In this document: piece after piece, positions 38,901 through 47,190 of the stretch
Layout of the letters: every line of letters begins with the position of its first letter
Position numbering within the stretch: the first letter of the stretch is position 1
NCBI RefSeq assembly: GCF_004354985.1
Contig: NZ_SMSK01000001.1
Span: forward strand, 1,054,001 to 1,118,000
DNA length: 64,000 nucleotides
Direction: 5' to 3'
Source of the DNA: Segetibacter sp. 3557_3
GTDB lineage: Bacteria > Bacteroidota > Bacteroidia > Chitinophagales > Chitinophagaceae
Translations under genes and position numbers: made by a program
Notes under the pieces: generated by a model
What the model saw: only the letters and a program-made list of their open reading frames with translations
What the model was told of the DNA's origin: nothing
The model's database searches: none

Positions 38901-41900
38901 TATTGGTAGTAGCATTGCTTACCGTTGGTGCACCTGGTGTGTTTGCCAGGGTGTAAAACGCTACGTCGTTGCCATTGCTGGTTCCACCGGCGTTAACACC
39001 AACAGCACGGTAGTGGTATTGGGTATTTGGAGCAAATGATGATATTGTTGCTGAAACCGCGGTTGCTGATGTACCCGTAACCGGTGAAGGTGTAGCAGGA
39101 ACAGAAGAACCATAAGCGGCTGTAAGCCCATATTCAAACGTAACGGTGGTTGAAGAACCATTCGCATTAACAGAACCGTTCAATGTGGCAGCAGTTGTGC
39201 TAACCGCAGTCGGTGCATTGGTGGTAACGGTTGCTGAATTCGGAGGAGCAAGTGTTGAACCCGTTCCGGCTGCACTAGATGCTGTCAGAACGTTATCGCC
39301 GTTTCTTGCCTGGGCGGTAAAGCTATAGCTGGTTGAAGGGGTCAGACCGGTAACGGTTCTTGTTCCCCATGCTGCAATTGTCTGGAACACCGGTGTTGCT
39401 CCAAGTGTACCATTTGCCTGTACATACTGTCCACCTACTGCAATCGCATAAACTGTTGTTGCAGGATTACCGTTTGCTGAAGAGGCAAGCGATACATCAA
39501 GTGTATTGGTAGTAGCATTGCTTACCGTTGGTGCACCTGGTGTGTTTGCCAGGGTGTAAAACGCTACGTCGTTGCCATTGCTGGTTCCACCTGCGTTAAC
39601 ACCAACAGCACGGTAGTGGTATTGGGTATTTGGGGCAAGTGATGATATTGTTGCTGAAACCGCGGTTGCTGATGTACCCGTAACCGGTGAAGGTGTAGCA
39701 GGAACAGAAGAACCATAAGCGGCTGTAAGCCCATATTCAAACGTAACGGTGGTTGAAGAACCATTCGCATTAACAGAACCGTTCAATGTGGCAGCAGTTG
39801 TGCTAACCGCAGTTGGTGCATTGGTGGTAACGGTTGCTGAATTCGGAGGAGCAAGTGTTGAACCTGTTCCGGCTGCACTAAATGCTGTCAGAACGTTATC
39901 GCCGTTTCTTGCCTGGGTGGTAAAGCTGTAGCTGGTTGAAGGGGTCAGACCGGTAACGGTTCTTGTTCCCCATGCTGCAATTGTCTGGAACACCGGTGTT
40001 GCTCCGAGTGTACCATTTGCCTGTACATACTGTCCACCTACTGCAATTGCATAAACTGTTGTTGCAGGATTGCCGTTTGCTGAAGAGGCAAGCGATACAT
40101 CAAGTGTGCTGGTAGTAGCATTGCTTACTGTTGGTGCACCTGGTGTGTTTGCCAGGGTGTAAAACGCTACGTCGTTGCCATTGCTGGTTCCGCCTGCGTT
40201 AACACCAACAGCACGGTAATGGTATTGGGTATTGGGTGCAAGTGACGATATTGTTGCTGAAACTGCGGTTGCTGATGTACCCGTAACCGGTGAAGGTGTA
40301 GCAGGAACAGAAGAACCATAAGCGGCTGTAAGGCCATATTCAAACGTAACGGTGGTTGAAGAACCATTTGCATTAACAGAACCGTTCAATGTGGCAGCAG
40401 TTGTGCTAACCGAAGTTGGTGCATTGGTAGTAACGGTTGCTGAATTCGGAGGAGCAAGTGTTGAACCCGTTCCGGCCGCACTGAATGCTGTCAGGACGTT
40501 ATCGCCATTTCTTGCCTGGGTCGTAAAGCTGTAGCTGGTTGAGGGGGTCAGACCGGTAACGGTTCTTGTTCCCCATGCTGCAATTGTCTGGAACACCGGT
40601 GTTGCTCCGAGTGTACCATTTGCCTGTACATACTGTCCCCCTACTGCAATTGCATAAACTGTTGTTGCAGGATTACCGTTTGCTGAAGAGGCAAGCGATA
40701 CATCAAGTGTGCTGGTAGTAGCATTGCTTACTGTTGGTGCACCTGGTGTGTTTGCCAGGGTGTAAAACGCTACGTCGTTGCCATTGCTGGTTCCACCTGC
40801 GTTAACACCAACAGCACGGTAGTGGTATTGGGTATTTGGACCAAGTGATGATATTGTTGCTGAAACCGCGGTTGCTGATGTACCCGTAACCGATGAAGGT
40901 GTAGCAGGAACAGAAGAACCATAAGCGGCTGTAAGGCCATATTCAAACGTAACCGTGGTTGAAGAACCATTTGCATTAACGGAACCGTTCAATGTGGCAG
41001 CAGTTGTGCTAACCGCAGTTGGTGCATTGGTAATAACGGTTGCTGAATTCGGAGGAGCAAGTGTTGAACCCGTTCCGGCTGCACTGAATGCTGTCAGGAC
41101 GTTATCGCCGTTTCTTGCCTGGGTGGTAAAGCTATAGCTGGTTGAAGGGGTCAGACCGGTAACGGTTCTTGTTCCCCATGCTGCAATTGTCTGGAACACC
41201 GGTGTTGCTCCGAGTGTACCATTTGCCTGTACATACTGTCCACCTACTGCAATTGCATAAACTGTTGTTGCAGGATTGCCGTTTGCTGAAGAGGCAAGCG
41301 ATACATCAAGTGTGCTGGTAGTAGCATTGCTTACCGTTGGTGCACCTGGTGTGTTTGCCAGGGTGTAAAACGCTACGTCGTTGCCATTGCTGGTTCCACC
41401 TGCGTTAACACCAACAGCACGGTAGTGGTATTGGGTATTTGGGGCAAGTGATGATATTGTTGCTGAAACCGCGGTTGCTGATGTACCCGTAACCGGTGAA
41501 GGTGTAGCAGGAACAGAAGAACCATAAGCGGCTGTAAGGCCATATTCAAACGTAACCGTGGTTGAAGAACCATTTGCATTAACAGAACCGTTCAATGTAG
41601 CAGCAGTTGTGCTAACCGAAGTTGGTGCATTGGTAGTAACGGTTGCGGTTGCATTTTCATTTACATCAGTAACAGTTACCAATAGTGTTTGGTCGGCCGT
41701 GGTCTTGCCATCGCTTACCCTCACTACAACTTCATATACGTTATCACCGTTAGCATCAGCTGGACTTTCAAAGTTTGGAGCAGTGTTAAATGATAATACC
41801 CCGGTGCTTGAAATGCTAAACTGGCTAGCGTCTGCTCCACAACTAATGGCGTAGGTAAGTGGGTCATTGTCTGCATCGGTGGCTGCAATTGTTCTAACCA

Positions 41901-42636
41901 CCGTGCTGTTCTCCGCTATCGAAGCCGTGGTGTTGCTACCTCCCGAAAGTACCGGAGGTTGATTGTTGGGAACGATGCTGACAAATGAGTTCTGCGTATA
42001 AGATCCCCCATTTACAGGTGTCGTTGAACCGGTAGTCTGATAAAATGGTTGTTGTTCATTAGTGACATCCCCAAAAACAAGCACCTGGAAATAAAAATAG
42101 TTTGCTCCCGTGCTTCCACCATTGGCCAAACTTGCCAGGATGGTATTGTCACGGTTAAAGTTACTCGGACAGCCATTAAACTGTATACTAAAAACCTGTT
42201 GTTCAACCCCTACGGTCCAACTGTGATCAACTGTTCCAGCGCCGGCAAACACAAAGGTGTAGACATAATAAGAAACCCCATTTACTGTTTGGGTGGAAAG
42301 GTTTACCTCCCGACTTTGGGTTCCCAGGTTATTCACCAAAAAAGAAGGAATTAAACCACCAATCCCGGCAACCGGGCCAAGACCATTCGCCGTGGTCACG
42401 GGAGAGCCAGTGGTATAAAAAGGCTGAGGCGTTGTTGTAGCAGGTACCAATAAGGTCAAACTTAACTGCTCATCTTTGCCAGAAAATGTAGTAGAAGATT
42501 TAAAATAAACATCAACTGAATTTACTGTAGCGCCAGGCCTGATCGAGGCCTGCATCTGAGGAGCTTGTGCAAAAGCACCCGGTATACTCATTAAAGAAAG
42601 AACAAATAGAAAGAAAATTGTAAAGAGATGCTTCAT
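35914..42636 (-). CDS. Giant T9SS-sorted surface protein with six tandem Fn3-like double units
   Basis: A 2240-residue secreted protein. The ATG at 42636 is chosen because it opens a signal peptide (MKHLFTIFFLFVLSLMSIPG, then AFAQ). Order: an N-terminal domain (about 25-215: VEQQVFSIQFNGC, YTFVFAG) shared with the protein at 46240; a cadherin-like domain (about 225-325: ATDADNDPLTYAIS, VYEVVVRVSDGKTT); six near-identical 201-residue units, each of two Fn3-like domains (about 330-1533); a region starting RQNGNWGDANTWESS typical of Bacteroidetes surface proteins, with a VERYIPDNGRRAWRLLSVPV segment; and a type A T9SS sorting domain (VYPNPVTNGMINLQF near the end, final KETIKIIN). Likely a cell-surface adhesin. 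It is co-transcribed with the small PID-CTERM-like gene. Confidence 0.9.
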   Translation of the reverse strand: MKHLFTIFFLFVLSLMSIPGAFAQAPQMQASIRPGATVNSVDVYFKSSTTFSGKDEQLSLTLLVPATTTPQPFYTTGSPVTTANGLGPVAGIGGLIPSFLVNNLGTQSREVNLSTQTVNGVSYYVYTFVFAGAGTVDHSWTVGVEQQVFSIQFNGCPSNFNRDNTILASLANGGSTGANYFYFQVLVFGDVTNEQQPFYQTTGSTTPVNGGSYTQNSFVSIVPNNQPPVLSGGSNTTASIAENSTVVRTIAATDADNDPLTYAISCGADASQFSISSTGVLSFNTAPNFESPADANGDNVYEVVVRVSDGKTTADQTLLVTVTDVNENATATVTTNAPTSVSTTAATLNGSVNANGSSTTVTFEYGLTAAYGSSVPATPSPVTGTSATAVSATISSLAPNTQYHYRAVGVNAGGTSNGNDVAFYTLANTPGAPTVSNATTSTLDVSLASSANGNPATTVYAIAVGGQYVQANGTLGATPVFQTIAAWGTRTVTGLTPSTSYSFTTQARNGDNVLTAFSAAGTGSTLAPPNSATVITNAPTAVSTTAATLNGSVNANGSSTTVTFEYGLTAAYGSSVPATPSSVTGTSATAVSATISSLGPNTQYHYRAVGVNAGGTSNGNDVAFYTLANTPGAPTVSNATTSTLDVSLASSANGNPATTVYAIAVGGQYVQANGTLGATPVFQTIAAWGTRTVTGLTPSTSYSFTTQARNGDNVLTAFSAAGTGSTLAPPNSATVTTNAPTSVSTTAATLNGSVNANGSSTTVTFEYGLTAAYGSSVPATPSPVTGTSATAVSATISSLAPNTQYHYRAVGVNAGGTSNGNDVAFYTLANTPGAPTVSNATTSTLDVSLASSANGNPATTVYAIAVGGQYVQANGTLGATPVFQTIAAWGTRTVTGLTPSTSYSFTTQARNGDNVLTAFSAAGTGSTLAPPNSATVTTNAPTAVSTTAATLNGSVNANGSSTTVTFEYGLTAAYGSSVPATPSPVTGTSATAVSATISSLAPNTQYHYRAVGVNAGGTSNGNDVAFYTLANTPGAPTVSNATTNTLDVSLASSANGNPATTVYAIAVGGQYVQANGTLGATPVFQTIAAWGTRTVTGLTPSTSYSFTAQARNGDNVLTASSAAGTGSTLAPPNSATVTTNAPTAVSTTAATLNGSVNANGSSTTVTFEYGLTAAYGSSVPATPSPVTGTSATAVSATISSFAPNTQYHYRAVGVNAGGTSNGNDVAFYTLANTPGAPTVSNATTNTLDVSLASSANGNPATTVYAIAVGGQYVQANGTLGATPVFQTIAAWGTRTVTGLTPSTSYSFTAQARNGDNVLTASSAAGTGSTLAPPNSATVTTNAPTAVSTTAATLNGSVNANGSSTTVTFEYGLTAAYGSSVPATPSPVTGTSATAVSATISSLAPNTQYHYRAVGVNAGGTSNGNDVAFYTLANTPGAPTVSNATTSTLDVSLASSANGNPATTVYAIAVGGQYVQANGTLGATPVFQTIAAWGTRTVTGLTPSTSYSFTIQARNGDNVLTAFSAAGTGSTSGSSAGSSITDNFRTRQNGNWGDANTWESSPDNFSTTVISPATISPDFRAGTITVGHAVAVASPVTTDQTTVSPSGALTVTTGSQLNINDGTGFDITVNGTLTVTGGANMIVRSGAAGTASVGPSSGTINGEVTVERYIPDNGRRAWRLLSVPVAGSRTIRETWQENGRNIADSGTIITSPLFNGSNGFDMTSPASSILMHNQGGTAGATWSNVPSTLVPLSTNPGYMLFVRGDRTATPFNSLHTPTTLRSMGNLKMGTQAQVVSSTGPGYTLVGNPYASPVDFETIATTPNLNQQYYIWDANLTGRFGVGGFRVVERTGANTYRQTPEIAGGTTSDNTLRYLHSGQAFLLKASGSDANVVFTEASKTDQVSTVNPFRTQDAQPQLLTNLMIVAADNSTTLADGTRVRFDKSYSPAVTHEDVIKISNFAENLGLRRENKLMIVEKRHEVAATDTIYLDITNMGVKSYQLEVTGKNMPEGLVGYVVDKYKNTQIPVSLTTTTTVSFDVNADPGSSANDRFMIVLSPANALPVTMRSVKALQQGNNIALEWKVQNETNTASYEVEKSTDGRTFNAVNSQKALNNGDATYQWLDKTVSEGSNFYRIKIVSTGGQEQYSAVVNVEVGKKRSFFQVYPNPVTNGMINLQFVNKPQGLYTVRLVNALGQAVLTSQVSHEEGSSTEPINAGNRLLKGQYILEIISAGNKKETIKIIN
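38035..41648 (-). repeat. Six tandem 603-bp units inside the giant surface-protein gene
   Basis: The same sequence recurs every 603 bp; for example an identical landmark begins at 38543, 39146, 39749, 40352, 40955 and 41558. The period is a multiple of three, so the frame is kept. Copies differ by few bases, many of them silent. Confidence 0.95.
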
Positions 42637-42933
42637 AAAACGATGATGAGGATTAGAATTTGGATTAGCAGCAGCCGATTCCGGATTTTTAACAAAATGC
42701 TGGCGAATGTATTTCATATTTAACAAAGTCTACAATTAAAAAACCGTGAACTCATTATACAGGGCTAGATGAAATGTTGCAGGCTTTTGACAGTTAGGAC
42801 ATCAAACAGGTATAATGGATGGCCAGATGAGCGGCTACTAATAAGAGGTGATACATAGATTTGCATGTAGGTTGTAGTTTGGTAACAAGCTGTAACGAAA
42901 AGGAGCGTGCTTTATTTTAGAAGGAGGCTCTTT

Positions 42934-43368
42934 TTACGCAACAAAGTCAAGCTCGTATCCGAATAAGGCGAAATAGATATTCTGAAGCTGGTGCAGGGTT
43001 GTTATCTTTTCAACCGGCAATTTCTTACCTGCAAGCGAAATAACAAACTCATGATCTTCGCCGCCTAGCTCAATTAACGCTTTCACCCATCCTTGTTTAT
43101 GTTTTTGGAACCCGGCTGCTTCGAGCAATTTGGCGGATAATTTTACCGGTTCGAATTCTTCCAGGCTTTTGAATATAGGCTCCAATTGGATCAGGTCATC
43201 CTCGAAAGGTTCAACACGGTGCTCCATTCTCGACGATCCATAACCGATCGTATCAATTCTTATTTCAGCTATCTCGACCATTAAAGCAGTAAGTGTAATC
43301 TTTGGGTTTACCAAAGCAGGGTTCCAGGTAATCAGGTTGCCCAACCGTAATTCATTTAGTTTGATCAT
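42934..43368 (-). CDS. Hypothetical protein of a phage-associated Bacteroidetes type
   Basis: A 144-residue protein beginning MIKLNELRLGNLITW at the ATG at 43368; an in-frame TTG six bases earlier is less likely. It has the two end motifs ELRLGNLI and LHQLQNIYFALFGYELDF that I associate with small proteins frequent in Bacteroidetes prophages and mobile elements. No phage genes surround it here. It is soluble, with no signal. Function is unknown. Confidence 0.65.
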   Translation of the reverse strand: MIKLNELRLGNLITWNPALVNPKITLTALMVEIAEIRIDTIGYGSSRMEHRVEPFEDDLIQLEPIFKSLEEFEPVKLSAKLLEAAGFQKHKQGWVKALIELGGEDHEFVISLAGKKLPVEKITTLHQLQNIYFALFGYELDFVA

Positions 43369-43484
43369 AGCCAAAATTGATGTTTATATATCTTTAAACA
43401 TACTACAATCTTAGCTAATGCTTAGGTTACTGTTAGGTTAACAGCAAGGCGATCATTACAAGCTGGGGGCAGGTGTTTATCGCC

Positions 43485-43530
43485 ATACAAGTGCGCCATG
43501 TTGGGGACCTTGCGGCAACAATGCTGAATT
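43485..43530 (+). repeat. Dispersed intergenic repeat, degenerate copy e
   Basis: ATACAAGTGCGCCATGTTGG resembles the 5' block. The 3' block is not clear, so this may be a partial copy. Confidence 0.3.
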
Positions 43531-43796
43531 GAATTCAGGAAACGAGCATTTCCTTATCTAGAAGTAATTAACAGCATTGAACACATGTATGCCTGGATAC
43601 CAATAAGCATAGCGGGTATGAACTTCAGCAGATCCCAAATAAGGTAGCTTGACTCATTGTTGATTAATCTGCTTGTATGATTGGTTTAAGGATTATGGTG
43701 TGCGGACAACCCGGTAATTCCGTCGCAGGTGGCTAACGATTTGCGATGGAGATTAACGGGTCGGGTCCAAAACAATCCGTGCGACGAAAAGTGAAA

Positions 43797-43881
43797 TTAA
43801 GTGAGTGACACCTTGCGTACGGAGTTCATCGGGGCGGGCAACGATGCTCAACCCATATTCCTCTGCTGGTTACTAAAAAAA
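43797..43881 (+). repeat. Dispersed intergenic repeat, copy f
   Basis: 5' block TTAAGTGAGTGACACCTTGC (start diverged), 3' block CTGCTGGTTACTAAAAAAAC. The spacing between blocks is longer than in other copies. Confidence 0.5.
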
Positions 43882-44073
43882 CATTTCTGAATGAAACGTC
43901 TTGTTTAGTTAAGCTTAGAACTGGATCTACAGGCGGTAATCACGGGATGGTAAGGAATAATTACCGTTAATGGATTTTTAATATTATATATATCGTAGTA
44001 TTTAAGTTCACCTTTTAAGCAGCTGAAAATATTAAACGCCTAGCTTCGCGGTTCAATTTTAAAAACTAATATC

Positions 44074-44346
44074 ATGGAAGCAACCATTGTATTGAAAACC
44101 CAGGACTTTACCCCGGATTTTGCAGACGGACTGATTAAAGTATTTGGAACAGAAGCGATGTTGAATATAAAAGTGGAGTATGATTTGAATCCTTCAAAAG
44201 ATGCAAATGCCAGTCAAAATTCAAATGCTGCAGATGGCGCAGCTCCGAAAAGAAGAGGCAGAAAGCCAGGTTCGAAAAATGTGGTTAGTGAAGTTGAGGC
44301 AGCACCAAAAAAACGCGGACGTAAACCAAAGGTCGCTGCAGAATAA
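44074..44346 (+). CDS. Small AT-hook protein
   Basis: A 90-residue protein. The first 45 residues form a possible small folded domain (MEATIVLKTQDFTPDFADGL, VFGTEAMLNIKVEYDLN). A Ser/Asn/Ala-rich linker follows, then two AT-hook-like motifs, RRGRKPGSKN and KRGRKPKVAAE. AT-hooks bind the minor groove of A/T-rich DNA, so a nucleoid or regulatory role is plausible. The gene has its own long A/T-rich leader and a terminator at 44373, so it is monocistronic. Small lysine-rich proteins of this kind are common in the phylum but poorly studied. Confidence 0.75.
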   Translation: MEATIVLKTQDFTPDFADGLIKVFGTEAMLNIKVEYDLNPSKDANASQNSNAADGAAPKRRGRKPGSKNVVSEVEAAPKKRGRKPKVAAE

Positions 44347-44770
44347 CGCTTCTTACCATACACAAACGAATTGACCAGCCCGATAGCTGGTCTTTTTCAT
44401 TTATAGCAGTTTGTATATAGTGCCTTGGGCTAAGCTGTCATTTGGCGTTGTCATTCTGATCGGATCAAGGTCAAATTCGCTGACAGGTTACAACGAATGG
44501 CTGCTGGCGGGTAAACGGCTACAGAGCGCTGAACACGTATCATTATGTGAATTCTAATGATTTCGAAAAAATTTAAGCATCCAGGCAATAAATCTTACAA
44601 TATGACCAATCCGGTTATCCGCTAACCTCTTCTGCTTACAGGGTACCGGTAAATTGGTGTTGTTTTACATCATGATAGCAACGGATACAAACTCCGGCAG
44701 GTATCAGGAAAACGAGAACTAATCCAACTATTCTATTCAAAATCTTATTCATCCAAACAAACCAATTCTT
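44347..44770. other. Gene-free interval
   Basis: About 420 bp; holds the terminator of the AT-hook gene and presumably the promoter of the ECF sigma factor gene. Nothing else is seen. Confidence 0.5.
44373..44397 (+). terminator. Rho-independent terminator
   Basis: Hairpin GACCAGC / GCTGGTC with loop CCGATA, followed by TTTTT. Confidence 0.8.
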
Positions 44771-45352
44771 ATGAAAACACTTGCACAATCAACCGACACT
44801 CAACTGGTTCATGCGTTTCAACAAGGAAACAGCCTTGCCCTGGAAGTACTGATCAACCGGTACAAAGACAAGATTTTTGCTTCAATTCTTTTTCTTGTTA
44901 AAGACAAATACCTTGCTGAAGACTTGTTCCAGGATGCATTTATTAAGGTGATTGACACCATTCGCAAAGATCGTTACAGCGAAGAAGGCAAGTTTTTACC
45001 ATGGGCAATGCGTATCGCCCACAACCTGTGTGTTGATCATTTTCGTAAAGTAAAGCGTACCCCATCTATCAAGACCAGCGACGACAGGGACATTTTCGAG
45101 GTGATCAATATGTCCGAAGCCGGGGCGGATAGCAAAATCATGCAATCACAATCACACGATAGCGTAAGAAAGATGTTAGATTTACTGCCTGATGAGCAAA
45201 GAGAAGTGATCGTTCTACGCCACTACGCTGACCTCAGCTTTAAAGAAATCGCCGAAATGACCAATTGCAGCATTAATACTTCACTTGGAAGAATGCGCTA
45301 TGGTTTGATCAACCTCAGAAAAATGATGACCGAAAAACAAATCGCCATCTGA
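44771..45352 (+). CDS. ECF-type RNA polymerase sigma factor
   Basis: A 193-residue sigma-70 family ECF factor. Region 2 (about 22-95) has LINRYKDKIFASILFLVKDK and AEDLFQDAFIKVI, which contact core polymerase and the -10 element. Region 4 (about 130-185) has LLPDEQREVIVLRHYADLSF and the helix-turn-helix FKEIAEMTNCSINTSLGRMR for -35 recognition. No anti-sigma factor, FecR or outer-membrane receptor gene lies next to it, which is unusual for Bacteroidetes ECF factors. A terminator follows at 45398. It is monocistronic. Confidence 0.92.
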   Translation: MKTLAQSTDTQLVHAFQQGNSLALEVLINRYKDKIFASILFLVKDKYLAEDLFQDAFIKVIDTIRKDRYSEEGKFLPWAMRIAHNLCVDHFRKVKRTPSIKTSDDRDIFEVINMSEAGADSKIMQSQSHDSVRKMLDLLPDEQREVIVLRHYADLSFKEIAEMTNCSINTSLGRMRYGLINLRKMMTEKQIAI

Positions 45353-45397
45353 TAATTATACTTAGTAGGCCGTCGCACTGAAGAGGCTGTTTAATAG

Positions 45398-45436
45398 AAG
45401 GGAGCACTATCCGGAGACGGATTTGCTCCCTTTTTT
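45398..45436 (+). terminator. Rho-independent terminator
   Basis: Hairpin GGGAGCA / TGCTCCC with a 17-base loop that can form CCGG-type pairs, followed by TTTTTT. It ends the sigma factor transcript. Confidence 0.8.
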
Positions 45437-46191
45437 ATTTGCGCACCTTCCGTAACAGGGGTAAAATGCGGGCAATCATTTCTGCCGTACACAACACTCC
45501 TATTCCATGCGATCACCAAAACCATGGACAAAGGAATATAGTCAGACTACTTCTTCTGTGCAGCAACAACAATTGTTGACAGTACCAAACAGATATTGTT
45601 GTGCAAACAGCACTGGTTGGGAGTATTTCCATACGAGCGGCTTATTTACTACCCTACCCTGCCAAGTCTGTTGCAAACCGCATCCATGGACGGATTTCAC
45701 TGGCTTTGCGGAAATTAGCTGTTATGTAACCCGACTTTGTTCCTCCAAGATACCCTTGTAGTAAAGTATCCATAACGGCGGTCGTCTGTAAACAGGGCTG
45801 ACCTTGAATGCTTAACCAAGCTGTCCTTTTTTTGTGCATACAGCACTGGCGCTTATCAAACTGGTATCTGACAACTGTACTGGTGAAGTTTCCTGGCAAT
45901 AGCCCGCGTTAATAACATAATGGTGGGCCAATGCACCAGTTTCGATCACGCCAAGGCCTCGAATGTACGAGTCCGCGTGAAATTCAGAACAGACTTGCCT
46001 GGTAGATTTTCGTTATAGGATAGGCACGCTAGGGCAAATTCAAGCATCTGACTTGGGATTAACAGGGTTCAACGGCCGTATGCCTTCCGCCAAACGGCAG
46101 TGCCTCATACGGGCGACCGCTTCATTATTTCCGACTGGATAAGACCAATATGGGCTGAGAAACCCGCCTGGCTTGATGATGGGCAAAAAAA

Positions 46192-46221
46192 AAGGCCCCG
46201 ATCGTAAGTGATCGGAGCCTT
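46192..46221 (-). terminator. Rho-independent terminator
   Basis: On the minus strand AAGGCTCCGATC / GATCGGGGCCTT (one mismatch) is followed by TTTTTTTT. It lies 18 bp after the T9SS protein stop. Confidence 0.85.
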
Positions 46222-46239
46222 AAATGATTGGTGATAATT

Positions 46240-47190
46240 TTATTTCTGAACAACAACCTTAGTTGTAGAAACTTCTTTGTCTTTGTCAAGGATCTTAACA
46301 TAGTAAGTGCCGCTCGCCAAATTTGAAAGATTGATGGAACGGTTCAGCGTTTTAGATGCATTAGCCGCTACTTCCTCGCCTGATCCGCTAAAAACTGCGA
46401 TTGTCGCGTTCTCACGTCCGCGAGGCAACCTTACATTTACCAGTCCTGAAGTAACAGTAGGGTAAACAGTAGGCGTTGTTTTCTCAACAACCGCTTCTAT
46501 CACAGGTTTGGTTACCTGTACCTGTTCTGCAGCACCTACGTAAGACAGCTTAGATCCATTAGGACTGTTGCCGTTTAAAGGCGATTTTGACTGTTCGTTT
46601 TTGTAAAACGGTGCTTTGTAGTTGGTAATATCGCCGAGGGTGTTTGATTGGAAGTACCAATAAGCGCTTCCCTGTGCGCCACCAGATGGCAGGTTAACCA
46701 AAAGTGCTTTTGTTGGATCACAATCTGAAGTACAGCCGTTGAACTGGATGCTGAACATTTTTTGTTCTACGCCCGCCGTCCAGTTATGCTTGGTGTTGGC
46801 TGTACCAGCAAAAATAAAGGTGTATATAAAATAAGGAACCTCATCAATTGTTTGCTTGCTTACCACAACTTCCCTTGAAGTGCTCCCCAGATTAACCTCG
46901 AGAAAAGAGGGCTGGAGGCCTGCGATACCTCTAACCGGACCGGTAGTGTTTGCAGTTACACCTGCAGAACCCAGGGTTGGTGCGGGGGTAACCGATGCTG
47001 GAACAGCTAAAACAAAGGTCATAGACTCATCCCTTTGCGAAAACGTTTCAGAAGGCTTAAGGTAAATGTCAACCGTACGTGGCGAACTGCCTTTACGCAA
47101 CGAACCTTGCATCGTTTGAGCAGAGACCCCCAGGGCTGAAAGAACCAAGAAGCCAGCCACTAAACTTTTCGAAAAAAATGCTTTTGTCAT
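46240..47190 (-). CDS. T9SS-sorted protein, paralogue of the giant surface protein N terminus
   Basis: A 316-residue secreted protein with signal peptide (MTKAFFSKSLVAGFLVLSAL, cleavage after SAQ). Residues 25-225 match the N-terminal domain of the protein at 35914: VDIYLKPSETFSQRDESM against VDVYFKSSTTFSGKDEQL, VEQKMFSIQFNGC against VEQQVFSIQFNGC, and LGDITNYKAPFY against FGDVTNEQQPFY. The C terminus (VYPTVTSGLVNVRLPRGREN onward, final TTKVVVQK) is a type A T9SS sorting domain. So it is this N-terminal domain plus a sorting tail, without the repeats. Domain function is unknown. It is monocistronic, with a candidate promoter at 47298. Confidence 0.85.
   Translation of the reverse strand: MTKAFFSKSLVAGFLVLSALGVSAQTMQGSLRKGSSPRTVDIYLKPSETFSQRDESMTFVLAVPASVTPAPTLGSAGVTANTTGPVRGIAGLQPSFLEVNLGSTSREVVVSKQTIDEVPYFIYTFIFAGTANTKHNWTAGVEQKMFSIQFNGCTSDCDPTKALLVNLPSGGAQGSAYWYFQSNTLGDITNYKAPFYKNEQSKSPLNGNSPNGSKLSYVGAAEQVQVTKPVIEAVVEKTTPTVYPTVTSGLVNVRLPRGRENATIAVFSGSGEEVAANASKTLNRSINLSNLASGTYYVKILDKDKEVSTTKVVVQK

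Larger units (their letters stand above)
43369..44073. other. Gene-free interval with two dispersed repeat copies
   Basis: About 700 bp upstream of both flanking genes. It contains repeat copies e (43485-43530, degenerate) and f (43797-43881). No RNA gene or protein is supportable. Confidence 0.6.
45353..46239. other. Gene-free interval between convergent genes
   Basis: About 890 bp flanked by terminators (45398-45436 and 46192-46221). Short open frames at 45507-45761 and 45654-45899 overlap each other on opposite strands and have no protein-like signal. No tRNA-like fold is recognised. It may be a decayed gene remnant. Confidence 0.55.

Noticed and set aside
38358-41854. Open frames on both strands recurring every 603 bp inside the giant surface-protein gene
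   Set aside because: They recur only because the coding repeats recur; they are shadows of the real frame.
45507-45899. Opposing short open frames between the sigma factor and the T9SS protein
   Set aside because: They overlap on opposite strands, are rich in Cys and Trp, and have no recognisable motif.
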